Virus record (IMG/VR): IMGVR_UViG_3300027749_002715
Coordinates: 1 to 37,012 of that record
Length of the DNA stretch: 37,012 nt
Reading direction: 5' to 3' (one strand)
DNA from: a virus
The stretch's first letter is position 1. Every line of letters starts with the position of its first letter. The position numbers and the translations under genes are program-made. The notes beneath the pieces were generated by a model. The model saw only the letters and a list, made by a program, of their open reading frames with translations. It was not told the DNA's origin and did not search any database. Below are positions 15,634 to 24,000 of the stretch, piece by piece.

Positions 15634-16390
15634 TAAGCACTTTGTCGACATGAGTAGTTTTGTAAACTATGAAGATTTCAAAAAAATAGAACCGGAAGTT
15701 ATGGCAGGCATCGCAAAGTGCAAATTTACAAATGCCATCGAAGGAGGTTGGGGAATTTATAATCCTAAAAAAACTATACAGCCCCGATTCCATAAAAGTA
15801 TAACTGAAGCGTACACTGAATTTAAAAATGATCTCGCAGTTCCGATTAGTCCAGTAAACGGATGGGATTCTAACAAAGGTACAAGCCTTGAATCTAAAAA
15901 TAAAATGACAAGGTATCTTAAATCTAAATATGGTGCTGTTGACAGTTACTGGTCATTACAGATAGAAGAAAACTTAGATTATACAGACGTGCCTGCTGAT
16001 ATCCTAGACTGGGAAAGAAAGCTAATGTCGTATTTTCCTAAAACTAAAACATGGATAAATTCTTTGGTAGGCCCTGTTTTTAAATACATAACGGCTGCTA
16101 ATATATTGTATATAGAAAATAATGGCATACCCTATGAACATCATGACGGTAACGAGGAAAGAGCATTTGACGGAGTTACAAGCGTATACGAGTTCATTCA
16201 CTTTCGTAATCCAAGAAGAGGATTTTATATTCTAGATGAATTAACTAATGATAAAATACATGCAGAGTCTTGGGCAGTTCTTTGGGATGCGAGAAACTAT
16301 CATAGTAGCACACAAAGCATATATCCAGACTGGTCTCTTAGAGTTGATGGTGAGTTTACTGATGCTGTAAGGAATAGTTTATCAAAATGA
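15614..16390 (+). CDS. 2OG-Fe(II) oxygenase-like protein, paralogue C
   Basis: Encodes 258 residues from ATG 15614. The open frame runs back to 15509, but the 15614 start aligns with paralogue A and is preceded by AAGGAA at 15601-15606. Ligands are complete: His176-x-Asp178 (YEHHDG), His230 (NYHSST) and Arg243 (SLRVDG). The LVGPVFKYI, GIPYEH and YEFIHFRNP segments are shared with paralogue A. Probable 2OG-dependent hydroxylase of unknown substrate. The start lies 20 bases inside the SDR-like gene. Confidence 0.75.
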   Translation: MQLNRFDKHFVDMSSFVNYEDFKKIEPEVMAGIAKCKFTNAIEGGWGIYNPKKTIQPRFHKSITEAYTEFKNDLAVPISPVNGWDSNKGTSLESKNKMTRYLKSKYGAVDSYWSLQIEENLDYTDVPADILDWERKLMSYFPKTKTWINSLVGPVFKYITAANILYIENNGIPYEHHDGNEERAFDGVTSVYEFIHFRNPRRGFYILDELTNDKIHAESWAVLWDARNYHSSTQSIYPDWSLRVDGEFTDAVRNSLSK

Positions 16391-16896
16391 AATATATTGG
16401 CAATTATCAAGAATGGATTAAAACAGAATGGGTTAATTATTTGTTAAAGAATGACGGAACGTTACGTCCTAAGACGGCAAGCGAGAATCCAGACACAGAA
16501 GAATTTAGACTTGCTACTACTGTAGGATATGATTTGACCCAAACCTGGTGGCACCATTATTGTAATACTAGTTGTACATTAGATGTTGTACCTCCATTTA
16601 CAAACAACAAAGCATATATGTGGTGGTTTATTAAATTAATGCCTGGCGGCATGATGCCTATGCATAGAGATCCTCATGTATTAGATAGTGACAAGAAAGA
16701 CATTATAAGATATTGGATGCCGCTACAAGATTACATTCCTGGGCATGTGTTTGTGTATAATAATATTTTTATGACAGACTATAAAGCCGGCGACTTGTGG
16801 TCGTACACTGACGAAAACGAAATACACGGTGCATGTAATATAGGATACAGTCCACGCTTAACGTTTCAATTTACAACGTATGATACACATACTTAA
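16387..16896 (+). CDS. 2OG-Fe(II) oxygenase-like protein (short type, copy 1)
   Basis: Encodes 169 residues. The compact beta-helix has His93-x-Asp95 (MHRDPH), His147 (EIHGAC) and Arg157 (SPRLTF), with a hydrophobic WWFIKLMPGG lead strand. It is a clear paralogue of the protein at 17464 (MKYIGNYQEW against MNYIGNYKDW). The pair flanks a related protein with no ligands. Expected activity is 2OG- and Fe(II)-dependent hydroxylation. It overlaps both neighbouring genes. Confidence 0.8.
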   Translation: MKYIGNYQEWIKTEWVNYLLKNDGTLRPKTASENPDTEEFRLATTVGYDLTQTWWHHYCNTSCTLDVVPPFTNNKAYMWWFIKLMPGGMMPMHRDPHVLDSDKKDIIRYWMPLQDYIPGHVFVYNNIFMTDYKAGDLWSYTDENEIHGACNIGYSPRLTFQFTTYDTHT

Positions 16897-17467
16897 TATC
16901 ACATATGATGTGACCGATGCTTTGAAGTATTTTGATATACTTCAAAAAGATTTCCAAAAGCAACGTTGGGGTTATAGAGAACACCATTGCGATCCTCGAG
17001 GAATTGGTAGCAACAATCGTATGGAGAATGTACAAGGCTGGGGCTTGCAAACAATATATGCAGATCTAGAGTTTCCGTATCATGGAGATATAGATCCGCA
17101 CGATGAAGGGCCAGCATATTTTAAAGATACACCGTTAGTATTTGGATTTTTTAAACAGATTAAAGACAAATTTGTAAATCCTTATAGATCATTTTTAATG
17201 ACATTTCCACCAAAGCATTATATAGGCAAATGGTTACCTGGTGGGCCTGCACATGGCAAAGTATTCATTCCTATTGTTACAAATGAACAAGCAACTATTG
17301 TAGATTTAACAACCAATCAAACAGTCAAACTTGAGATTGGAAAAATTTATATGTTTGATATGACTACTAGCTACGGTGAATTTAAAAACGAAGGCGATAC
17401 CGCTATTACGTTTATTACATTCAATGTTCCAGCCGATACGTTTAAAGACTTACTAAGTACAATATGA
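16880..17467 (+). CDS. Beta-helix protein resembling Asp beta-hydroxylase, ligands absent
   Basis: Encodes 195 residues. The C-terminal half follows the Asp/Asn beta-hydroxylase plan (GKVFIPIVTN, KLEIGKIYMFD, FKNEGDTAIT), but the positions that normally bind iron and 2OG read as Gly/Pro-rich LPGGPAHG in place of HxD, SYGEF in place of HxV, and AITF in place of the Arg strand. I see no working metal site. It may be an inactive subunit or a peptide-binding relative. It lies between two active paralogues and overlaps both. Confidence 0.6.
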   Translation: MIHILNITYDVTDALKYFDILQKDFQKQRWGYREHHCDPRGIGSNNRMENVQGWGLQTIYADLEFPYHGDIDPHDEGPAYFKDTPLVFGFFKQIKDKFVNPYRSFLMTFPPKHYIGKWLPGGPAHGKVFIPIVTNEQATIVDLTTNQTVKLEIGKIYMFDMTTSYGEFKNEGDTAITFITFNVPADTFKDLLSTI

Positions 17468-17985
17468 ATTATATTGGAAACTACAAAGACTGGATCACAG
17501 ATTCATTGATGACTCACTTACAAACACACAACGGTGATACCAGGCCTGTTTGGCAACCTGAACGTTGGCAAGGGCACCCTTTATTAGATACTTTTAGAGA
17601 ACTATGCCGAACAGGGTACGCACATAAAAATCACGACTTTCAGCAGTTTAATGCCAACTCAACTGATATGCGAAATTTTCCCGTAGTGTTGCCAGATCTA
17701 CCAGAAAAACGAAAAAAATGTCATTGGTGGTTTATAAAGTTGCTACCTGGACAAATGCAGGCTATGCATATAGATCCACATTTAGTAGAAGTAAAAAATC
17801 CAGTACGTTATACTATTTTTTTAGAAGACTATCACCCCGGTCATATATTTGTATGGGATGATAAAATTGCTTCTAATTATAAAGCAGGAGATATGTTTGA
17901 GTGGAGTGACCCGATGATTGTACACGGGTGTGTTAATATAAGTTTTAAGACTCGATATACTTTACAAATTACCCTGCACGATTAA
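17464..17985 (+). CDS. 2OG-Fe(II) oxygenase-like protein (short type, copy 2)
   Basis: Encodes 173 residues. The ligands are His102-x-Asp104 (MHIDPH), His154 (IVHGCV) and Arg164 (KTRYTL), with a CHWWFIKLLPGQMQ lead strand like copy 1 at 16387. It closes the eleven-gene forward operon that starts at 8969, and its 3' end overlaps the convergent radical SAM gene by 17 bases. The two copies probably act on related positions or residues, which is inference. Confidence 0.8.
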   Translation: MNYIGNYKDWITDSLMTHLQTHNGDTRPVWQPERWQGHPLLDTFRELCRTGYAHKNHDFQQFNANSTDMRNFPVVLPDLPEKRKKCHWWFIKLLPGQMQAMHIDPHLVEVKNPVRYTIFLEDYHPGHIFVWDDKIASNYKAGDMFEWSDPMIVHGCVNISFKTRYTLQITLHD

Positions 17986-19057
17986 TTTGTTCTTCTATTT
18001 TAATAAATGGGGAACTATTACTGCACAATATAGTGCAAGGAGCAGATGAATGCGATTTCCATTTATTATGCATAAGCTCTTGCCAGACTGGTTGCTTCAT
18101 AATATTTTTAATACTATGTATTCTTGTATCTAATACATCAAACCCACCAAACTCATCAATCAAACTATACACTTCGAGTTGAACCTCTTTAGCAATATCA
18201 ATAATCGAAGTATTGTCTACTACTCCGTATTGTTCATATAATTCTCTATCATAGTTTGCATATATGAATGATGCAATTAAACAACATGGAAACATCCGTC
18301 TGTGTGCATCTATATAAAGTTCTTTAGATTCATATGTGAAACAACTAATATCGTCAGTCCAATTTTTATAATCTTTTAGATCAACAAAGTTTACTGATTT
18401 AATATTACTTTTAGAAGGCTGATCAATAAAGTACGATATCTTTCCGGTATTATCCAACACTGGAAATGATTTGCCAAATCGCTTGCTATCTTTAGTATTA
18501 AAAGATCTAAATCCTAATGTACGAGCAACATTACGTGCAATATCTATTTGGTGTTCATTGTGTCTAAATTTAATAAACATCCAATGTGCATTGCCACCTG
18601 CTTCTATAAATGCACTAGCATTACGTAAGATAATATCATAGCTTGTGCCAATACGATATAATGCGTGAGTGTCGGTAAGTCCGTCTAATGCAAACTCCAC
18701 AGTGTGATTAGCAGGCAGTGCGTGTGCCAAAGATTTCCACCATTCTACATTCCTAGCACTGCCGTTTGTATAAATGTAAACACTAACAGTGCTTTTGTCT
18801 TTAAGATGTTGACACATCGCGACTAGATTATTATTAATAATAGGGTCACCAAAGTCTCCGCAGAATATTATTTTCTTAATTTGTGCAAGAACTTCTAAAT
18901 TAAAAATTTCTTTAAACTCTTCTAACGTCCAATCAGTTAATACTAACGAAGGATTATCTATACCTCCGTGAATGTTACGGAGGCACATAGGGCAACTAGC
19001 TTGACAGCGGTTAGTAATCTCTACCTGTACTTGTTCTAATTGTTCAAAGCTAAACAT
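17969..19057 (-). CDS. Radical SAM protein, SPASM-like, short type A copy 1
   Basis: Encodes 362 residues. The cluster site is NRCQASCPMC (Cys18, 22, 25) at the extreme N-terminus, followed by FCGDFGDP (a GGEP-like loop) and FALDGLTDTH. The C-terminal part has a SPASM-like cysteine region (ELYIDAHRRMFPCC, later CTILC) that may hold an auxiliary cluster. SPASM enzymes commonly modify ribosomal peptides. It is a close paralogue of the protein at 28756 with identical cysteine spacing. Last gene of a six-gene reverse operon; its start overlaps the previous stop by one base. Confidence 0.87.
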   Translation of the reverse strand: MFSFEQLEQVQVEITNRCQASCPMCLRNIHGGIDNPSLVLTDWTLEEFKEIFNLEVLAQIKKIIFCGDFGDPIINNNLVAMCQHLKDKSTVSVYIYTNGSARNVEWWKSLAHALPANHTVEFALDGLTDTHALYRIGTSYDIILRNASAFIEAGGNAHWMFIKFRHNEHQIDIARNVARTLGFRSFNTKDSKRFGKSFPVLDNTGKISYFIDQPSKSNIKSVNFVDLKDYKNWTDDISCFTYESKELYIDAHRRMFPCCLIASFIYANYDRELYEQYGVVDNTSIIDIAKEVQLEVYSLIDEFGGFDVLDTRIHSIKNIMKQPVWQELMHNKWKSHSSAPCTILCSNSSPFIKIEEQINRAG

Positions 19058-19635
19058 TAGTAACCTATTATATGAAACATAAACTTAGGCGTAAGCCCAG
19101 CATTAATACCAGCATGCCACTCTTTATAGTTGTTCCATTTAAAAATTGCACCGCGGGGAGCATTGTACAAATAGTCGTTGCCTAATATGAAAATATGTCC
19201 CATTGCTGGCAAATCCATCATGATGCTATACCGTTTAATATTACCTTTTTTAAGATATTCTTTTTCGTTGTCATCGACATCCCAATGCCACGGTGCATAG
19301 TAGCCAGGATCGACTTGACTAATCCACGCCCGATTCACACCATCTAATCTCAAATAGAAAGCTACATCATCCACTAGCTCTTGCGTAAAATGTTTATCTG
19401 GATAATAGTTAGTCCATTTGATAGAGTTAGGATTAAAATTAGCATCTTGCCACATTTTGTGAATCTCAGAGTATCCGCTAGTATCAAAATCCCATCTACT
19501 AGGATCAGTTGTTACTGGTTCGCCATCTTTTAAATTAGCAACTATGATTGATAAATCATGTCTGTAGTAATAACCTAAAAACGCCGAGCTATTAAGATTT
19601 AACAATCGTTTATCAAAAACAGATTCTTCTATCAT
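19057..19635 (-). CDS. 2OG-Fe(II) oxygenase-like protein with Arg-to-Lys change
   Basis: Encodes 192 residues from ATG 19635, chosen because it forms an ATGA overlap with the upstream gene; an earlier in-frame start would lie inside that gene. The iron ligands are His117-x-Asp119 (PWHWDVDD) and His174 (EWHAGI). The position of the usual 2OG-binding Arg reads Lys184 (TPKFMF), as in some family subgroups, so activity is plausible. Located between a PP-loop ATPase and a SPASM radical SAM gene. Confidence 0.72.
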   Translation of the reverse strand: MIEESVFDKRLLNLNSSAFLGYYYRHDLSIIVANLKDGEPVTTDPSRWDFDTSGYSEIHKMWQDANFNPNSIKWTNYYPDKHFTQELVDDVAFYLRLDGVNRAWISQVDPGYYAPWHWDVDDNEKEYLKKGNIKRYSIMMDLPAMGHIFILGNDYLYNAPRGAIFKWNNYKEWHAGINAGLTPKFMFHIIGY

Positions 19636-20354
19636 TCTAAATATCCAAATGCCCACTCACGTTCACCACACCACCAACATTTGCCACAATGCGATTCAGG
19701 ATGCTTATCATCTTCACAGCTACGTGTTACAGGAAATAACTCTTTTTCTACACCCAATGCTTTATATAATTTTGCAATAGATCGCTTGTCGTGATTAATT
19801 AGTGGAGAATAAGCTCTATCATCCATGGTAATTTTATCCACAGGTTTACCGTCTATGCTTAGTGGAGGTTGTGCAAAGTTAGTGCCGGGTGGAAGTTTAA
19901 TTTCAAATCCAAATTCAGGAAATACACGGTCATGCTTTCGAGTCTGTACATGCCACTCAGGCAGTTTTTCTTCCCAGCCGGCATATACTTCATCTGGCGG
20001 AAACTTTGTTAGTCCTGTATATACAATATCAACTTGTTTACTATCTAAAGAATCTTTATATATCTTAAACATCAACTCAGGCGGCGGCTTTGGAACATAA
20101 AACTTATGAATAAAATAATTTGTCTTACCTGTAAGTTCTGCACATTTACTAACAACTTTATCAAATGCTGGCTCGAGAGTTGTTTTTCTATAATCGGCAA
20201 TAAGATTATAAATGTGTAAATCGTGATCCAAGTTTTTCATCAACCAGTACAAAATAATAGCACTGTCTGCACCACAGCTTACGCTTATACCAACAGGTCC
20301 ATTTTTATACAGCCCCATTTTAATTCCGTCTATATCAGTGTATTCTAAATTCAT
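19632..20354 (-). CDS. QueC-like PP-loop ATPase, copy 1
   Basis: Encodes 240 residues. The N-terminal PP-loop reads SCGADS (residues 26-31; the usual second-position Gly is Cys27). The C-terminus has a zinc-type cysteine set TRSCED and CGKCWWC (Cys213, 223, 226, 229) placed as in QueC/ExsB, which adenylates a carboxylate and converts it to a nitrile through an amide. The family match is to fold and motifs; no other queuosine genes occur here, so a different carboxylate substrate is likely. Paralogous to 23987. ATGA overlaps at both ends. Confidence 0.78.
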   Translation of the reverse strand: MNLEYTDIDGIKMGLYKNGPVGISVSCGADSAIILYWLMKNLDHDLHIYNLIADYRKTTLEPAFDKVVSKCAELTGKTNYFIHKFYVPKPPPELMFKIYKDSLDSKQVDIVYTGLTKFPPDEVYAGWEEKLPEWHVQTRKHDRVFPEFGFEIKLPPGTNFAQPPLSIDGKPVDKITMDDRAYSPLINHDKRSIAKLYKALGVEKELFPVTRSCEDDKHPESHCGKCWWCGEREWAFGYLE

Positions 20355-21019
20355 ATTAATCTCTTATAAAATTCTGGAAAAGGATTATCATCTCCCCATG
20401 TAGCATTAAGCTGGTGTGTCATAGTAATTTCAAAGAATTTTTTAAAATCTACACGATCACCCACTGTGGATAAATTAAATCTATCATTAGAGTCGACTCC
20501 GATCATCCCTTCTAACTGTTTTCGAAGAATATATCTTTCTTCTATACCTACACAAGAATAAAAATCAAATGTTTTAATAATTCCATCTTTAAGAAAAAAA
20601 CAATGCGGATATAATGCTAATTTGTAGTATCCCACATTTAGTGTATCTTTAATAATATTAAATATTTGCTCTTTCCAATTAGGACATTCTTTATTTAAAT
20701 TGCGACCTGGAGTAAGCAATATATGATTGAGCGTTTCTTTATTAAACTCTATATATATCTTGTTACCGTCTATCGATAATAATCTAGGAGCCCAGTGAAA
20801 TTTTTGCATTTCTTTTAGATGATCAATTTCTCTTTTAAAGAAGTACTCAACTAAATCTTGTGTTAGATTTTTATTTTCTGATTGATAAGAATGCGTAGAA
20901 TCCCATATCATACATAATACATCTCCAGTTATATTTGTCATGGGTGTATAAAGCATATTAGTTGGAGCATTACGTCCGTCAATATAATTTAGTTTGTAAA
21001 GGTAGTTCCAATTATCCAT
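20351..21019 (-). CDS. Degenerate protein-kinase-fold protein, copy 2
   Basis: Encodes 222 residues. The hinge-like KIYIEFN and the loop YPHCFFLKDGIIKTFDFY (His139 to Asp152) resemble the catalytic and metal loops of the kinase fold. The DFG-type Asp152 is kept but the catalytic HRD Asp is not. It shares layout and length with the protein at 5910, yet belongs to a different operon. A nucleotide- or substrate-binding role is possible; catalysis is doubtful. It overlaps both neighbours by a few bases. Confidence 0.55.
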   Translation of the reverse strand: MDNWNYLYKLNYIDGRNAPTNMLYTPMTNITGDVLCMIWDSTHSYQSENKNLTQDLVEYFFKREIDHLKEMQKFHWAPRLLSIDGNKIYIEFNKETLNHILLTPGRNLNKECPNWKEQIFNIIKDTLNVGYYKLALYPHCFFLKDGIIKTFDFYSCVGIEERYILRKQLEGMIGVDSNDRFNLSTVGDRVDFKKFFEITMTHQLNATWGDDNPFPEFYKRLI

Positions 21020-21683
21020 ATGTTACCTTAAAATCTGTATTAACAAGTTTTTTAAATTCGTCAAGTAGTTCACGTTCTAATTTAAACGATAGTGTAAATG
21101 TATTATGTACAAAGTCGGCTAGTTTACGTTGCTGATTTACACGGTTTAAGAACGGACTAAAAATCTTGTCAAACTTGTATCTAAAATCGTGTTGTTCATA
21201 TGCAGGCTCCATAGCAATGCTAACTAAGTTTATAGTCTGTTGGCTTTTAAATAACAGCTCACGCACTACTAATTGTAAACGTGGAATAGATCCATAATTT
21301 GTCGCAGCATGTATACGACTAGCATCCATGTATGTCCAATAATTATCTCTGATACATTCGTGCATAACCTTATTATCCAAGTCAATCAAATATGATTGCT
21401 CGCCTGTTAAATTTAAATGCCAACGATTGTCTATATCGGCATGTGCCATATAACTGTCACCTGGGTTTAATTTAATAATACGTGCTTGTCCTATAGAGTA
21501 AGGTAATGTATCTAATACTTGTTGCCAAATTGTATCTTTGTACAAGTCTTTGATTTTCCAATTGTCGTAAAAAAAGTTGCCGGTTGGTTCGTTGAGAACA
21601 GTACCTTCACCTGTAACTGGATGCTCCTTGAGTGCTTGTTCAACTAGTCCTTTTGGACATTGCCAACGTTGTTTTTTAATCAT
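21012..21683 (-). CDS. Aspartyl/asparaginyl beta-hydroxylase-like 2OG oxygenase
   Basis: Encodes 223 residues. The clearest Asp/Asn beta-hydroxylase-like protein of the island: MAHADID (His81, Asp83), RWHLNLTG, then SRIHAATN (His125) and IPRLQLVV (Arg135). The family hydroxylates Asp/Asn side chains, but bacterial and phage members act on varied peptides. A helical tail of about 80 residues follows the core and may bind a partner. ATGA overlap with the upstream radical SAM gene and an eight-base overlap with the next. Confidence 0.83.
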   Translation of the reverse strand: MIKKQRWQCPKGLVEQALKEHPVTGEGTVLNEPTGNFFYDNWKIKDLYKDTIWQQVLDTLPYSIGQARIIKLNPGDSYMAHADIDNRWHLNLTGEQSYLIDLDNKVMHECIRDNYWTYMDASRIHAATNYGSIPRLQLVVRELLFKSQQTINLVSIAMEPAYEQHDFRYKFDKIFSPFLNRVNQQRKLADFVHNTFTLSFKLERELLDEFKKLVNTDFKVTYG

Positions 21684-23107
21684 AATAAATGTGCTAATTC
21701 TGGAAATGTTATTTTAAAATCAGTTTTACGATGTGCATCTGTTTTAATAATATATTCTTTAAAGTCTGGCAATAAGTTAGTATGGTCTTCAGCATCCATC
21801 CAATCTAGTATGCCTTCCCAACGTTTCCATCCGTAGGGGTTTTCTTTCCAGAATGAGGAATCTTGTGTATAGTTATTATAAAGCCATTGCTTTAATTCTT
21901 CAAACAACTCACGCACCTCCAGTTTATCTTCCTTGGGTAGCACACGTAAACTTAACCATGTTGGTATCCACAATAGGTGTACTCCTATTAAGCCTCCTCC
22001 CATTACTTGCCCGGCAGCATTAGTATCAAAATTTACTTTCTTAAAGTTCATTCGAACTTTCCATTTGATAAATTCTGGAACATGCTTGATATTTAAAATT
22101 TGCACAGCCATAGCAATATTAGTTTGTATGTTATCGGGGGCGTTATCTAATTTAATTAAATTGTTTTCAACAATTTTCCAATCTAATGGATATCGTATGT
22201 ATTCACCTCGTGCTCCAATTCCATCAAGACTAACTCCTACTTTAACTTTTTTAAACTGTTTCCAAATTTCAATGATGCTATCTGAAATTAAGATACCATT
22301 AGTATTGTATCTTAGACTTATCTGGCTTGCATATCCTCTTTTAATAATTTCTTCAAGAAATACTCTGTGCTCTTTAATTAATAAAGGTTCGCCGCCAGCA
22401 AAGTATAGCTGTTTTATGTTAGGAATTTGATCATATATTTCTTTCCAGAATTCTGTATTCTCGTGCCACTTGTTATTAAAGTCCTTAGCTTCCCAACTCA
22501 TTTGTTTACGTATTAATTTACTTTCTAATAAGGGAAATATTTTTTTATGATCGTTGACCCATAGGCTACTATCGTGAGGACTACACATAATACATTTTAA
22601 ATTGCAAGTATGGCCAAGTCGAAGATCCAAATATTGTAGTTTATAAGGAACGCTTCCATCTACTTCTGTTTCTTTTATTAGTTCTTTGATATCAATTTTT
22701 TCTTGTAAATGCCACGTGCCAGTTTCCCAAATACGCTTGCTAGCAATTCCTTCTTGTTCTTCTTTAAAACATTTAGTACAACTTGCTGGAACGTTGCCTT
22801 CTAGCATAGTTTTACGTACACTTTTCATGTAGTCATTATTGAATGCTTCGGTGGGCAGATTGTGAGCAAAGTTGGCGGCTTTGCCGTTTTCCATTTTCAC
22901 CAGTCCAACACTATAGTCTCCTGTGTCAGCACCGCTTGCATTTGCCACACAACATAAACGCATATCACCGTTTGGTCTTGTTGCCAAATGTATCCATGGT
23001 AATACACAAAAACTAGGAGTTCCTGCTATTTCCTTAATCTGGGATTGCCATTTTCCAACTTGAGTATTCTCAGGTTGCATCCAGAAGATTGTATTTGTAT
23101 TGTCCAT
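21680..23107 (-). CDS. Radical SAM protein with N-terminal twitch domain, copy 1
   Basis: Encodes 475 residues. Cys34, Cys52-Cys53, Cys110 and Cys113 lie before the radical SAM site, matching the arrangement called N-terminal twitch radical SAM, where an auxiliary cluster domain precedes the barrel. The catalytic cluster site is HTCNLKCIMC (Cys168, 172, 175), then FAGGEPL and VSLDGIG. The protein at 24690 shares the layout. Reaction unknown; auxiliary-cluster enzymes usually act on peptides or redox-demanding substrates. First gene of its reverse operon; the ATG sits inside a 15-base inverted repeat and has no Shine-Dalgarno. Confidence 0.88.
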   Translation of the reverse strand: MDNTNTIFWMQPENTQVGKWQSQIKEIAGTPSFCVLPWIHLATRPNGDMRLCCVANASGADTGDYSVGLVKMENGKAANFAHNLPTEAFNNDYMKSVRKTMLEGNVPASCTKCFKEEQEGIASKRIWETGTWHLQEKIDIKELIKETEVDGSVPYKLQYLDLRLGHTCNLKCIMCSPHDSSLWVNDHKKIFPLLESKLIRKQMSWEAKDFNNKWHENTEFWKEIYDQIPNIKQLYFAGGEPLLIKEHRVFLEEIIKRGYASQISLRYNTNGILISDSIIEIWKQFKKVKVGVSLDGIGARGEYIRYPLDWKIVENNLIKLDNAPDNIQTNIAMAVQILNIKHVPEFIKWKVRMNFKKVNFDTNAAGQVMGGGLIGVHLLWIPTWLSLRVLPKEDKLEVRELFEELKQWLYNNYTQDSSFWKENPYGWKRWEGILDWMDAEDHTNLLPDFKEYIIKTDAHRKTDFKITFPELAHLL

Positions 23108-23111
23108 GAAA

Positions 23112-23119
23112 TATTTATG
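23112..23119 (-). promoter_or_regulatory. T4-type late promoter candidate (CATAAATA)
   Basis: On the reverse strand CATAAATA matches the late consensus in seven of eight bases. Its geometry puts transcription within a base or two of the ATG at 23107. It heads the six-gene reverse operon to 17969. Confidence 0.5.
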
Positions 23120-23133
23120 TGCTACATTTACTA

Positions 23134-23141
23134 GGTAAATA
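23134..23141 (+). promoter_or_regulatory. T4-type late promoter candidate (GGTAAATA)
   Basis: GGTAAATA keeps the TAAATA core and predicts a transcription start within a base or two of the ATG at 23146. It mirrors the reverse-strand motif in the same inverted repeat. Confidence 0.45.
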
Positions 23142-23145
23142 TTTC

Positions 23146-24000
23146 ATGGATAAACTTACTGTAGCTTCTTCTTACTCAGCCAACTATTTAGAAATAGATC
23201 GGCCAAGCCCTTTAGTAGACAATAACATAGAACAGTTGATTCAAGATGTATTGTCTGGTAAGTTAGATCGAGATATTACTGATAAAGTATATAGTAATTT
23301 TAAAAGTGAAATGGTTAACTGGATAGTCAGTAGTAAGCTAAACACTTTGGATGGAATTAGTAGTTTTTCTAGGATAGACATTATCAATGGGTGTACCCAA
23401 TTTATTGATAATTTATATATGCAAGGGCCAGTGCAAACATTGCAGGGCGATTACAAGTATCATCATAGATTAGGAAATTGGGGTAGAAAAGCAGGAGAAC
23501 TATCAGCTAATATTCCGTTAATTATTGCTATGCCGTTTCCTAGTATTGGAGCTGTACATACTCATATGATTGATATCTTAGAAGAGTGTTTGGATAAAAA
23601 TATACCCATACACATTGACGGTGCATGGATAACATGTTGTAGAGATATTACATTTGATTTTAGTCATCCTGCTATTAGTAGTGTTGGAATAAGTTTAAGC
23701 AAAGGATTAGGGTTAGGTTGGAACAGAATTGGCTTACGTTGGACTAGACAAGTTAACCCGGATAGTGTTACAATAATGAATGATTTTCGTATGAACAATC
23801 GTGCATTAGTTATGATTGGATTGCACTTTATCCGCAATCTACCAGTAGACTATTTGTGGAACAAACATAGTTTTAATTATTATAAAGTGTGTAACGATTT
23901 TGAATTAACTTCAACCAACAGTATATACCTGGCATTGCGAAAGGGACAGCCTGTTGGTGTTAGTCCATTAATAAGGTATTTGGAAAATGCTAGTAGATGA
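23146..24000 (+). CDS. Minimal PLP-dependent aminotransferase-fold protein
   Basis: Encodes 284 residues from ATG 23146; a GTG at 23119 would add nine residues but lies upstream of the likely transcription start. The fold-type I signature is present: PFPSIGAVH, HIDGAW with Asp158 facing the pyridine nitrogen, and SLSKGLG with Lys186 as the PLP Schiff base. Typical aminotransferases exceed 380 residues, so this is a trimmed enzyme, missing much of the C-terminal small domain. It could transaminate, decarboxylate or eliminate; which is not visible. The end overlaps the PP-loop gene by 14 bases. Confidence 0.8.
   Translation: MDKLTVASSYSANYLEIDRPSPLVDNNIEQLIQDVLSGKLDRDITDKVYSNFKSEMVNWIVSSKLNTLDGISSFSRIDIINGCTQFIDNLYMQGPVQTLQGDYKYHHRLGNWGRKAGELSANIPLIIAMPFPSIGAVHTHMIDILEECLDKNIPIHIDGAWITCCRDITFDFSHPAISSVGISLSKGLGLGWNRIGLRWTRQVNPDSVTIMNDFRMNNRALVMIGLHFIRNLPVDYLWNKHSFNYYKVCNDFELTSTNSIYLALRKGQPVGVSPLIRYLENASR

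Larger units (their letters stand above)
23103..23150. repeat. Perfect 15-base inverted repeat spanning both divergent start codons
   Basis: TCCATGAAATATTTA (23103-23117) and TAAATATTTCATGGA (23136-23150) are exact reverse complements separated by 18 bases. Each arm holds a late-type TAAATA and, four bases on, the ATG of a divergent gene, so promoter and first codons are duplicated for the two operons. An mRNA crossing the whole repeat could fold into a long hairpin and hide the start codon. Confidence 0.8.
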
